From Campylobacterota bacterium (GTDB taxonomy: Bacteria > Campylobacterota > Campylobacteria > Campylobacterales > QNZT01), in NCBI GenBank assembly GCA_022600175.1, contig JAHZKW010000098.1:1-32516 (forward strand): 32,516 nucleotides of DNA, read 5' to 3'. Shown piece after piece: positions 1 through 7,246 of this stretch (position 1 is the stretch's first letter; each line of letters begins with the position of its first letter). The notes below the pieces were generated by a model. That model had not been told where the DNA came from and made no database searches. It saw nothing but the letters and a program-made list of their open reading frames with translations. The translations under genes and the position numbers were made by a program.

Positions 1-142
1 ACCAATATATATCCTTTCATTTTAAAAGCTATATAGTATCAAAAAGCAAGCTTTAGAATCAATAACAACACGAAATGTATAATAAAACGCTAAATAATTT
101 AATAATCAGTATAATTTTATGTTACTTTATCTTCATTTTTTG

Positions 143-148
143 TATAAT
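143..148 (+). promoter_or_regulatory. Sigma70-type -10 box upstream of the OmpA-like gene
   Basis: A perfect TATAAT lies 25 bases before the start at 173, preceded directly by TG and a T-rich run. Campylobacterota RpoD promoters typically have a strong -10 box and no clear -35 box, and none is seen here. The predicted transcript would begin near 155. The rest of 1-172 is AT-rich and shows no gene. Confidence 0.6.
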
Positions 149-172
149 ATCTTTTTATTTTAGGATTGAGAA

Positions 173-793
173 TTGTTAGGTAGTAAAAAGATAAAGTTAA
201 TCGGTATTGTTGGTACAACAGCAATAGTGTTATCCTCATATATATTACATGCACAAACATACTATAGTGCATTACACCCGGAGATAGTTACGCCTAAAAA
301 TCCTGATCCCATTCAAGTCAAAAAACCTATAGAGCAAATTAGTGTTACTGCAGAAATAAACAAAACAAAAGAGACCCAAGTAATCAAACTTGTTTCCATT
401 AAACAGCCATTAGAAGATATTAAAGAAGAGTATAATGAAACCGTTAAAGAAATCAAAGAGCCATCTTTAGTAAAGCTCATCAAAGAACATAAATATATAC
501 GTTTTGACACCCAAGGCAATATAGCACAAACTTCTAAGTTATTTTTAACATCTATTGCTCCTAAATTACGTAAGCAAGAAAATCAATACTTAGAGATTGA
601 GGGATATAGCCCTACCTTAAAAGCTGCACAAAAAAAGAGTAATATAGTTGCTAAAAAAGTAAAAAATTTGTTAAAAGAAAATGGTACGACCATAGAAATA
701 AAAACCGTGGGGTATGCAGATCAATACCCTATTTATGAAAACCCTAAAGAGAATCGTAACTTACGTGTTGAGTTAAAGTTGAGAAGGAGATAG
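173..793 (+). CDS. Membrane-anchored protein with C-terminal OmpA-like domain
   Basis: The 206-residue product has a hydrophobic N-terminal segment (about residues 8-27, signal peptide or anchor), a Lys/Glu-rich linker (about 35-105) and an OmpA/MotB-like domain at about 108-203. That domain is recognised by IRFD near 109, EIEGYSP at 141-147, the helix ending AKKVKNLL, and GYADQYP at 180-186. OmpA-like domains normally bind peptidoglycan through an Asp and an Arg 15 residues apart. Here those positions appear to be Pro147 and Lys162, so canonical diaminopimelate binding may be lost. No beta-barrel or lipobox is present. The start is TTG. The stop is one base from the next gene's start, so the two are probably co-transcribed. 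Specific function is unknown. Confidence 0.75.
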   Translation: MLGSKKIKLIGIVGTTAIVLSSYILHAQTYYSALHPEIVTPKNPDPIQVKKPIEQISVTAEINKTKETQVIKLVSIKQPLEDIKEEYNETVKEIKEPSLVKLIKEHKYIRFDTQGNIAQTSKLFLTSIAPKLRKQENQYLEIEGYSPTLKAAQKKSNIVAKKVKNLLKENGTTIEIKTVGYADQYPIYENPKENRNLRVELKLRRR

Positions 794-794
794 A

Positions 795-1244
795 TTGTTT
801 GTATTGATGATGAAAATGGCTATATATATTGTTGGGTCTGTACTTTTTGGTACAATCATAGGTATACTCTATGCAAAGTCAAGAGCACAAGAACTTTACG
901 TAGAAAAAGAACAAAAACTGACAAAGATCATCAGTGATAAAAACAGTGCTATTATCTCACTTAAAAATGATTTACGAAGTATTCAACGAAAACATGAAGC
1001 AATTAATCAAGGATACCAAATACAAACAAAACTTACACAAACACAAGAACAAGAGATCAAAAAATCCAAAGAGCAAATATCCCAGCTTGAAAAAAACTTA
1101 TCAACATCACAAGAGGCATACTCAACACTACAACATGATAATCGAGATCTTTCCAACGAAATTAGCGAAAAGATCAAACAGATAGATGAACAAAATCAAA
1201 TCATAGAGCTTCTAGAGAGTAAAATCAAAGACTTCGCCAACTAA
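795..1244 (+). CDS. Membrane-anchored coiled-coil protein, function unknown
   Basis: The 149-residue product has one transmembrane segment near residues 8-26, followed by a long Gln/Glu/Lys-rich helical region (about 32-145) with heptad-like spacing, so it is predicted to be an anchored coiled coil. The TTG at 795 is preferred over the ATGs at 807 and 810 because AGAAGGAGA (782-790) sits at correct spacing only for 795. It follows the OmpA-like gene by one base, suggesting the two products act together in the envelope. I do not recognise a family; generic coiled-coil similarity would not be informative. Confidence 0.7.
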   Translation: MFVLMMKMAIYIVGSVLFGTIIGILYAKSRAQELYVEKEQKLTKIISDKNSAIISLKNDLRSIQRKHEAINQGYQIQTKLTQTQEQEIKKSKEQISQLEKNLSTSQEAYSTLQHDNRDLSNEISEKIKQIDEQNQIIELLESKIKDFAN

Positions 1245-1248
1245 ACAA

Positions 1249-1284
1249 AATTTCTCTTCACTTCAAGAATAGTGCAGAGAAATT
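1249..1284 (+). terminator. Stem-loop after the coiled-coil gene
   Basis: Two 14-base arms (1249-1262 and 1271-1284) pair with a single A/C mismatch around an 8-base loop, immediately after the stop at 1244. There is no T-run after the 3' arm, so intrinsic termination is uncertain. It may instead protect the transcript end. Confidence 0.45.
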
Positions 1285-1342
1285 CGCTACGACATTTACA
1301 TGACTAAATAAAAAGAAGCTTGATAAAAAAGTATATGAAGGT

Positions 1343-1376
1343 AAATTGGAGCAGAGTATAAATCTCTCTCCAATTT
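1343..1376 (-). terminator. Stem-loop downstream of the lipoprotein gene
   Basis: AAATTGGAG-C-AGAG (1343-1356) pairs with the arm at 1364-1376 apart from one bulged base, around a 7-base loop. It lies just past the minus-strand stop at 1388 and between convergent genes, a typical terminator position. The T-run in either direction is weak. Confidence 0.45.
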
Positions 1377-1387
1377 AAAATAGTCTA

Positions 1388-2479
1388 CTAGTTAACACCT
1401 AATGACTTAAGTGTCTCTTTTGTTAATGCACCTGTTGATAATTTATTTGCTCTTTGGTATCTTTCAAGTGCTGCTCTTGTTCTCCATCCAAAAATACCAT
1501 CAATTGGTCCTGGATTCATTCCTGCTTTTTTCAATGCTCTTTGTACACTTTTAATATTTGGGAGTGTCATATTTGTTTTACAAAGAATTGGTTGCCACTT
1601 TAATTCAGCGTCACTCACTTTCACTCTTTTTGTGACAGTTTGGTATGTTTCAGGAATAACACTTTTCTTCACAGCTGCCGGCTCAACAAGCTCTCTTACT
1701 TTTACTGTTTTATATACAGCTGGTACTGGTACACTTTTTGTTGATGCTGGTTGGTCCACAACAGTTCTTGCTACTGTTTTATATACAGCAGGTACTGGTA
1801 CGCTTTTTGTTGATGCTGGAGTTTTTAAAACTCTTTTTGTCACTGTTCTATATTGTGCAGGGATACTTACAAGACATAAAATTTCACCAGTTGATCCATC
1901 TAACTTTTCAACAGGTCCTCTACCTTTTTTCCATGCAGTATGTGCAGCCTTTACTAAAATCTTTTCAGTGATATTTTCATAAGTTGCTGGAACTTTTACT
2001 AATTTCTCACTTGCCTCTTTTACAAGTACTTTTTCTGTAACTTTTTTATAAGTCGCAGGAATTGCAACAAGTCTTTGGCTCGCTTCTTTCACAAGGATCT
2101 TTTTTGTCACCATATTGTATTTAGCAGGTACTACAGTAATATTTTCACCAGCCTCTTTTGCTAGTACTTTTTCTGTTTGCATTTGATATTGAGCAGGGAT
2201 AAGTACCCTTGCATAACACTCACCAGCTTTAGCATTTGGAGGGTAGAGTGAATTAGCACCTGGGACAATAACCTCTTTAGTAATTGTTTTACCCTGTTTT
2301 GCACGCGCTTCAGCAATAGCTACTTGTAGTGCTTCTATCTGTTTATCTTTATCATCTTTAATCTTTACTGCAGGAGTAGCAACAGTATTACAACTCCTTT
2401 TTTCAGCACAGCCACTAATACTTAACGCTACCGCTGCGGATAATAGAATCGGTAGACTTTTTTTTGTTTCAATAGTCAT
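1388..2479 (-). CDS. Repeat-containing peptidoglycan-binding lipoprotein
   Basis: The product is about 363 residues. The start at 2479 is chosen over an ATG seven codons upstream because AAGGAG lies directly before it. The N-terminus ends in a lipobox (LSISGC, Cys24), predicting a lipidated envelope protein. A short Lys/Gln-rich segment follows, then eight copies of a roughly 23-residue unit of the form (V/I)PAxYxxVTxxVLVxxAS. One longer insert carrying a KGRGPVEKLDGSTGE stretch separates copies 4 and 5. The last 60 residues form a PG_binding_1-type domain (SVQRALKKAGMNPGPIDGIF, then TRAALERYQ). It probably tethers an outer-membrane lipoprotein to the cell wall. Similar VPAxYxxVT repeats are, from memory, found in other Gram-negative envelope proteins. 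Its partner is unknown. Confidence 0.8.
   Translation of the reverse strand: MTIETKKSLPILLSAAVALSISGCAEKRSCNTVATPAVKIKDDKDKQIEALQVAIAEARAKQGKTITKEVIVPGANSLYPPNAKAGECYARVLIPAQYQMQTEKVLAKEAGENITVVPAKYNMVTKKILVKEASQRLVAIPATYKKVTEKVLVKEASEKLVKVPATYENITEKILVKAAHTAWKKGRGPVEKLDGSTGEILCLVSIPAQYRTVTKRVLKTPASTKSVPVPAVYKTVARTVVDQPASTKSVPVPAVYKTVKVRELVEPAAVKKSVIPETYQTVTKRVKVSDAELKWQPILCKTNMTLPNIKSVQRALKKAGMNPGPIDGIFGWRTRAALERYQRANKLSTGALTKETLKSLGVN
1704..1819 (-). repeat. Near-identical 69-base direct repeat inside the lipoprotein gene
   Basis: The 47 bases at 1704-1750 recur at 1773-1819 with only two mismatches. The offset is 69 bases, exactly 23 codons, and corresponds to the SVPVPAVYKTV copies (repeats 6 and 7). 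The other copies of the unit are conserved in protein but diverged in DNA, which points to a recent duplication of this unit. Confidence 0.85.
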
Positions 2480-2569
2480 AATCAAACTCCTTAAATTCAA
2501 TAACTTACATTATCTTATAATAATATTGAGTATATGATAATATTAAGGAATTAGATAAATATATTTATG

Positions 2570-3016
2570 TTAGTTTAATAACTTTTTCACTATAGCACTC
2601 ATCGTTTTGCCATCTGCACCAGCACCAACATGTTCTGACGCAAGTTTCATCACGCGTCCCATATCTTTCATACCAGTGGCACCGCTTTCATCAATAATAC
2701 CTTGTACCAACGTCATTAACTCCTCACTACTTAGCTGTTTAGGCAAATAAGCTTTTAAAATTTCAGCTTCAGCAAGTTCTTTTTCACAAAGGTCATCTCT
2801 CTCAGCCTCTTTATATTGTAAAGCAGCATCTTCTCTTTGTTTAATAGACTTTTGGATGATTTTAAAGATATCATCATCACTTAATTCACGTCTCTCATCG
2901 ACTTCAACTTGCTTTAAAGCACTCATCAAAAATCGAATCGTCTCTCTTTTGAAAACATCTTTTGCTTTCATCGCATCTTTCAAGTCACTTTTTAACGTCT
3001 CTTTAACAACACTCAT
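2570..3016 (-). CDS. yqeY: GatB/YqeY-domain protein
   Basis: This is a cytoplasmic protein of the YqeY family, related to the tail domain of the GatB amidotransferase subunit. Its cellular role is poorly defined. The product is 148 residues, the usual family length. Recognisable features are the N-terminal LKSDLKDAMKAKDVFKRETI, LSDDDIFKIIQKSIKQREDA in the middle, AYLPKQLS, and the C-terminal MKDMGRVMKLASEHVGAGADG segment. The start at 3016 gives this standard length and has AAGGA seven bases upstream; a 15-residue upstream extension is rejected. It is transcribed divergently from flgH, and its -10 box lies at 3047-3052. Confidence 0.9.
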   Translation of the reverse strand: MSVVKETLKSDLKDAMKAKDVFKRETIRFLMSALKQVEVDERRELSDDDIFKIIQKSIKQREDAALQYKEAERDDLCEKELAEAEILKAYLPKQLSSEELMTLVQGIIDESGATGMKDMGRVMKLASEHVGAGADGKTMSAIVKKLLN

Positions 3017-3026
3017 ACAATCATCC

Positions 3027-3043
3027 TTGGCACAAAATTTGCT
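3027..3043 (+). promoter_or_regulatory. Sigma54 (RpoN) promoter of flgH
   Basis: The bases read TTGGCAC-N5-TTGCT, with GG at 3029-3030 and GC at 3041-3042 separated by exactly ten bases. This matches the -24/-12 consensus TGGCAC-N5-TTGCW. The predicted start, about 12 bases past GC, is near 3054, giving a leader of about 24 bases before the flgH TTG at 3078. In Campylobacter and Helicobacter, middle-class rod, ring and hook genes are known to depend on RpoN and the activator FlgR, which supports the assignment. Confidence 0.85.
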
Positions 3044-3046
3044 TGG

Positions 3047-3052
3047 ATTATA
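3047..3052 (-). promoter_or_regulatory. -10 box of the yqeY promoter
   Basis: On the minus strand this reads TATAAT, preceded by TTGT. It lies 31 bases before the yqeY ATG, predicting a start near 3040 and a leader of about 24 bases. It falls between the sigma54 elements and the start codon of flgH, so the two divergent promoters overlap. Confidence 0.6.
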
Positions 3053-3077
3053 ACAAATCAATAGTTAGGAATAAGAT

Positions 3078-3803
3078 TTGAGAAATAAACTAATTATCAT
3101 TATGGCATATATCGTTTTATTATTTACAGGGTGTACCACTCATCAGGTGGAACCACAGATGTCAATGAAAGCACCTGTCTATGTTGATCAAACAACCAAA
3201 AGTAGTTGTAATACACTTCACATGAATAGAACCCATGAAGGCAGCATCTATGGCAAAGGTGCCAATCCTCTTTTTTCTGATAAAAAAGCGATGAATGTTC
3301 ATGATATTGTCACTGTAGTGATTGATGAAAATACTTTTCAATCTTCACAAGGTAATAAAAATATCTCAGATACATCAACAAATAATATGGGAGGAGGGGT
3401 ATTCACTGGTGCTACCAGTGGAGGATTAACCAGTGGTGTAGCCAAAACACTTAATGGACTAACAGATATAGGTTTTAAAACCAACTCCAACAACACGTTT
3501 AGTGGCACAGGATCACAATCACGTAATGAAAAATTTACAGCGACAATCAGTGCTAGAGTTGTTAAGGTGCTTAATAATGGAAACTATTTTATCGATGGCA
3601 GCAGACAATTACTCTTAAATGGTACAAAACAGATGATACGTATCACAGGTGTTATACGACCTTATGATATTGACCAAACCAATACAATTGACTCAAAATA
3701 TGTTGCTGATGCAAAAATTCACTATGCAACTGAGGGGGATATCAAACAAGCAACTAATAGACCATGGGGCTCTAGAATGGTTGATAGTATTTGGCCCTTT
3801 TAA
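3078..3803 (+). CDS. flgH: Flagellar L-ring protein FlgH
   Basis: FlgH is the outer-membrane lipoprotein that forms the L-ring bushing around the flagellar rod. The 241-residue product starts with a lipoprotein signal ending LLFTGC (Cys19). It then carries the family signature GSIYGKGANPLFSDKKAMNV followed by HDIVTVVIDE, and the conserved C-terminal block (RVVKVLNNGNYFIDGSRQ, then IRITGVIRPYDID). Length is normal. The start is TTG with AGGA eight bases upstream, and the nearest downstream ATG would destroy the signal peptide. It appears to be a lone flagellar gene here, under the sigma54 promoter at 3027-3043; rmuC follows 55 bases later. Confidence 0.95.
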   Translation: MRNKLIIIMAYIVLLFTGCTTHQVEPQMSMKAPVYVDQTTKSSCNTLHMNRTHEGSIYGKGANPLFSDKKAMNVHDIVTVVIDENTFQSSQGNKNISDTSTNNMGGGVFTGATSGGLTSGVAKTLNGLTDIGFKTNSNNTFSGTGSQSRNEKFTATISARVVKVLNNGNYFIDGSRQLLLNGTKQMIRITGVIRPYDIDQTNTIDSKYVADAKIHYATEGDIKQATNRPWGSRMVDSIWPF

Positions 3804-3858
3804 TATGACAATTTGAAATATTAAATATAAAAAAGCTAAAAAAAGAGTATAGTTTATT

Positions 3859-5115
3859 ATGGCAACAGAATTTATAATCAATTTTTTAATAGGATTTATG
3901 AGTGCAGTACTCGCAAGTATTGCCTTTTTTTGGCTCTTTTATACCAAACAAATCTCAAAACTGACTCAAAAATCGACTTTGCGTATTTCTGAACTAGAAG
4001 AAGAGAGTAAAGTAAGACTTGAGGAGATCTATACTTTACGTATCCAACATACAAAAGATCAAGAAGAGTTAAAACGTCTTAAAGATGAGCTTCTTAAACA
4101 AACACATCACAAAGAAGAACAACTCATCACTTTTGAAAATATTGCGCAAAAGATCTTAGATGAAAAAAGCCAGAAAATTGAACAATCACAACAACACAAT
4201 CTTTCACAAATTTTAGAACCTTTTAAAGAAAATATCAAAACTTTTAATCAAAAGATAGAGAGCTATTATCAAGATGAAGCAAAGGAACGTTTTTCACTTA
4301 CAAAAGAGATTGAAAGACTCCACAGCCTAAATGAACAAATCTCTCAAGACGCTATCAATCTTACTAAAGCACTCAAAGGTGATAATAAAGTTCAAGGTGA
4401 CTGGGGTGAATATATACTTGAGCGCGTTTTGGAGAGTAGCGGTCTGCAAAAGGGCAGGGAGTATGAGATACAACAAGAGTACAAAGATACTCTAGGTAAT
4501 CGAATGAGACCTGATGTTATTGTGCATCTTCCAGATCAAAAAGATGTTATAGTTGACTCAAAACTCTCGCTTACTGCTTATGAGAAGTACCATACATCCG
4601 AAGAAGATGAAAAAGAGGATTATCTTAAAAAACATTTAGACTCTATCTATACCCATATCAGACAATTAAGCAGTAAAAACTATCATAAATTAAATGGGAT
4701 TAAAACACTTGACTTTGTACTTATGTTTATACCAATAGAGGCTGCATTTTTCCTCGCACTTGAAAAAGATAAAACACTTTATGAAAAAGCCTATAATCAA
4801 AATATCATCTTAGTATCTCCATCAACACTACTGGCGGTACTACGTACTATACAAAATAGTTGGCGTTATGAGTATCAAAACAAAAATGCACACCTCATAG
4901 CTAAAAAAGCTGGTGATATGCATGATAAATTTATTGGATTTGTCGAGGAGATGCAAACAATAGAGAAATCTCTTCAAAAAGCACAGCTAAGTTACACCAA
5001 TGCCTTTAAAAAACTCAGTAGCGGTAAAGGAAACCTTGTCACAAGAGCAAAACAGCTTAAAGCATTAGATAATGGGTATTCTGAGAAAGAGTCCAAAAGA
5101 CTTTTTGAGGAGTGA
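3859..5115 (+). CDS. rmuC: DNA recombination protein RmuC
   Basis: RmuC is a predicted membrane-tethered nuclease-like protein that limits rearrangement at inverted repeats. The 418-residue product has an N-terminal transmembrane segment (about residues 8-27) and a long coiled coil (about 35-175). The RmuC core from about 180 onward includes VQGDWGEYILERVLESSG, then MRPDVIVHLPDQKDVIVDSK (the restriction-endonuclease-like acidic strand), FVLMFIPIEAAF and VSPSTLLAVLRTIQNSWRYE. Length and domain order are normal for the family. It lies downstream of flgH on the same strand, but there is no reason to link their functions. Confidence 0.92.
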   Translation: MATEFIINFLIGFMSAVLASIAFFWLFYTKQISKLTQKSTLRISELEEESKVRLEEIYTLRIQHTKDQEELKRLKDELLKQTHHKEEQLITFENIAQKILDEKSQKIEQSQQHNLSQILEPFKENIKTFNQKIESYYQDEAKERFSLTKEIERLHSLNEQISQDAINLTKALKGDNKVQGDWGEYILERVLESSGLQKGREYEIQQEYKDTLGNRMRPDVIVHLPDQKDVIVDSKLSLTAYEKYHTSEEDEKEDYLKKHLDSIYTHIRQLSSKNYHKLNGIKTLDFVLMFIPIEAAFFLALEKDKTLYEKAYNQNIILVSPSTLLAVLRTIQNSWRYEYQNKNAHLIAKKAGDMHDKFIGFVEEMQTIEKSLQKAQLSYTNAFKKLSSGKGNLVTRAKQLKALDNGYSEKESKRLFEE

Positions 5116-5183
5116 TAGATACACTTGAGTCTTACTAATTTAAAGAGAATATATATTATGTTAACCAATATATGTTTGATATA

Positions 5184-6527
5184 CTATTTACCCAAGCAAA
5201 AACTTCCAAACATTTTATCCAGTATTTCATCCCGCTCAAAAACCTTAGTAATAGAAGCAATATGAAAGATCGCTTCATTGATATTATAAGCGAATAACTC
5301 TAATTCACCATCATCTAAAAGTATAAATGACTCATCAATATGTGCTAAAGCTTTTGTCACTTCATCTATTTGTCTCTTACTAATTAAAATAAGATCATTG
5401 GCACTACTTTTTTGATCTAGATATTGACGTAGTGCTTCAACGATAGAATCAGCATTCTCTTTACATGAGAACAATATTGGTTGATATGTTTCTATGGTGC
5501 TATCTTTAAACTCTCTTTTGAGATCACTTTTATTTAGTGCAACAATAATCTCTTTATCAGTTTTATATCTTTGAATAAGTTCAATAATTTTTTTATCATT
5601 ACTATCTTTTACACTACTTGCATCAAAAAGAGCAATCACAATATCCGAACTCTCTATCGCTTCAATTGAACGCTCAATACCAATCTTTTCTATACGTTCA
5701 TCTGCTTCTCTAATGCCTGCAGTATCAACAAATTTAACCAAATGTGTACCTATCTTTAAACTCTCTTCAATTGTATCACGGGTTGTACCAGCAATATCAC
5801 TGATAATTGCTCTATCATATTTTAAAAGCTTATTCAAGAGTGAGCTTTTACCTACATTAGGTTTACCGATAAGAGAGACTTTAAATCCATCAATAAGTCC
5901 TTCTCTACTTTTTGAACTCTCTAGTGTATTCTCTAAAAGCTGCTGAATACTCTGAAGTTTATGCTTGATTTGTCGTTGTAAATCAAGTGGTAAATCTTCT
6001 TCGGCATAATCGATATTAACTTCAATAAATGCGAGTATTTCAATGAGCTGATCACGTAAGTTATCAACAAAAGTTTGTAACTCACCGTCAAGTTGTCGTG
6101 TAAGCATCTTAGCAGCATCAATGCTTTTACTCTCTATAAGCTTAGCCGCTGCCTCTGCACGTGTTAAATCGATACGACCATTAATCACTGCACGTTTTGT
6201 AAACTCTCCAGGACTAGCAGCCCTAGCACCCTCTTCCAAACAACTTTCAATTACTAAACTTGAGCTCATAAATCCACCATGACATTGAAACTCAACAACA
6301 TCTTCACAGGTAAAGCTATAAGGAGCCTTAAAGTAGAGTACAATCGCCTCATCAATCATATGGTTTTCTTGGTTATAAAGCTTACACAGTGTTGCATAAC
6401 GTGGGGTAAAAGTAGATTTTTTAGTGATTTTTTGTGCTATAGCCAAAGCTCTTGTGCCACTGAGTCTGACGATTGCTATCCCCCCTACTCCATGTGCAGT
6501 ACTAATAGCACAAATTGTATCCTCTAT
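5184..6527 (-). CDS. mnmE: tRNA modification GTPase MnmE, non-canonical AUA start
   Basis: MnmE acts with MnmG to make the 5-carboxymethylaminomethyl-type modification on wobble U34 of tRNAs. The frame encodes the conserved N-terminal block DTICAISTAHGVGGIAIVRL, the folate-binding and helical domains, a G domain (GKPNVGKSS near 222, DTAGI near 268, NKSD near 332) and the C-terminal FCLGK with its essential Cys. The first ATG/GTG/TTG in frame is TTG at 6446, which would remove the conserved N-terminus. A TGA lies ten codons upstream of the DTICAIS block. The best start is ATA at 6527, six bases after GAGGAG, overlapping the jag stop as ATAG. This gives 447 residues, the family norm. Both product and frame are secure; the start codon is inferred. 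Confidence 0.9.
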   Translation of the reverse strand: MEDTICAISTAHGVGGIAIVRLSGTRALAIAQKITKKSTFTPRYATLCKLYNQENHMIDEAIVLYFKAPYSFTCEDVVEFQCHGGFMSSSLVIESCLEEGARAASPGEFTKRAVINGRIDLTRAEAAAKLIESKSIDAAKMLTRQLDGELQTFVDNLRDQLIEILAFIEVNIDYAEEDLPLDLQRQIKHKLQSIQQLLENTLESSKSREGLIDGFKVSLIGKPNVGKSSLLNKLLKYDRAIISDIAGTTRDTIEESLKIGTHLVKFVDTAGIREADERIEKIGIERSIEAIESSDIVIALFDASSVKDSNDKKIIELIQRYKTDKEIIVALNKSDLKREFKDSTIETYQPILFSCKENADSIVEALRQYLDQKSSANDLILISKRQIDEVTKALAHIDESFILLDDGELELFAYNINEAIFHIASITKVFERDEILDKMFGSFCLGK

Positions 6528-7246
6528 GAATGACTCCTCTTGTATTCATTGACAACGATAATTTTACGACCATCACGAAGTGACCTGATCGCAACATACT
6601 TCTCAGGGTAAGCTTCACGCAAATTTCCTAAAGCGATCTTCACCAAAATACCATCAAGAGGTTTTGTTTGTGCCTTACCATTTTGGTTAATTTTCTCTTT
6701 AACGTTTTCAAGATATTTATGGATCATCTCTTCTTGGTTTTTCAAAAATTCAGCAATTTCAAGAGAGATATTCAGATTATATTTAATTTTAATCCAATTA
6801 TGAAGGATATAGGATAACGCTTTATAACGATATCCTTCTTTACCTATCAATAGAGCAACATCTGCACCATCAAGTTTTATATGTACATCTTCGTCATCAA
6901 CTCTCAGCTCAACCAAAGCAACATCAAAACAGCTTGCATCCAGAAGCCTGTTGAGCCCCTCTTTGATCTCATATTTTATTTTATTTTGTTCTTTTACAGG
7001 CTCTTTTACCTGCTCAACCTTTTGCTTTTTTGTGCTATGTTTGCGCTGTATATCAGGTTTTTTATCCACATGTTGCATCGCTCTTTTGATCGAAGCACGA
7101 ATCACTGCCGGTTTAGCAAAAAACCCTAAAAATCCACTACTTGCATTTTGAACAACCTCAATCTCTAAATCAACAATAGAAGCATCTAAATCAAGTGCTG
7201 CTTTAGTATATGCTTCCTCAAGTGTCGGTGCACTTATCTCTATCAT
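6524..7246 (-). CDS. jag: Jag/KhpB family RNA-binding protein (KH and R3H domains)
   Basis: The 240-residue protein has an N-terminal Jag_N segment (EISAPTLEEAYTKAALDLDA, then GFLGFFAKPAVIRA), a charged Lys/Gln linker (about 60-90), a KH domain around residues 95-170 with the loop motif LIGKEGYRYKAL, and a C-terminal R3H domain (LGNLREAYPEKYVAIRSLRD). Members bind RNA, and in other bacteria they associate with YidC and with KhpA. It overlaps yidC by an ATGA junction and ends in the ATAG overlap that begins mnmE, so the three genes are translationally coupled. Confidence 0.9.
   Translation of the reverse strand: MIEISAPTLEEAYTKAALDLDASIVDLEIEVVQNASSGFLGFFAKPAVIRASIKRAMQHVDKKPDIQRKHSTKKQKVEQVKEPVKEQNKIKYEIKEGLNRLLDASCFDVALVELRVDDEDVHIKLDGADVALLIGKEGYRYKALSYILHNWIKIKYNLNISLEIAEFLKNQEEMIHKYLENVKEKINQNGKAQTKPLDGILVKIALGNLREAYPEKYVAIRSLRDGRKIIVVNEYKRSHS

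Noticed and set aside
78-83. Second TATAAT near the left edge
   Set aside because: It is 90 bases from the first gene, with a better placed box at 143-148. It may serve something outside the window, but nothing supports that.
934-1185. 83-codon frame overlapping the coiled-coil gene
   Set aside because: It is a +1 shadow of an A-rich coding region. The other frame has the ribosome site, the membrane segment and the coiled-coil pattern.
5140-5183. AT-rich inverted repeat (TATATATT ... AATATAT) between rmuC and mnmE
   Set aside because: The stem is short and entirely A/T, with no T-run. It cannot be told from background in such AT-rich DNA.
5184-6446. mnmE starting at the TTG at 6446
   Set aside because: It would delete 27 residues including the conserved DTICAIS block that is intact in frame upstream. 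The TTG lacks a ribosome site.
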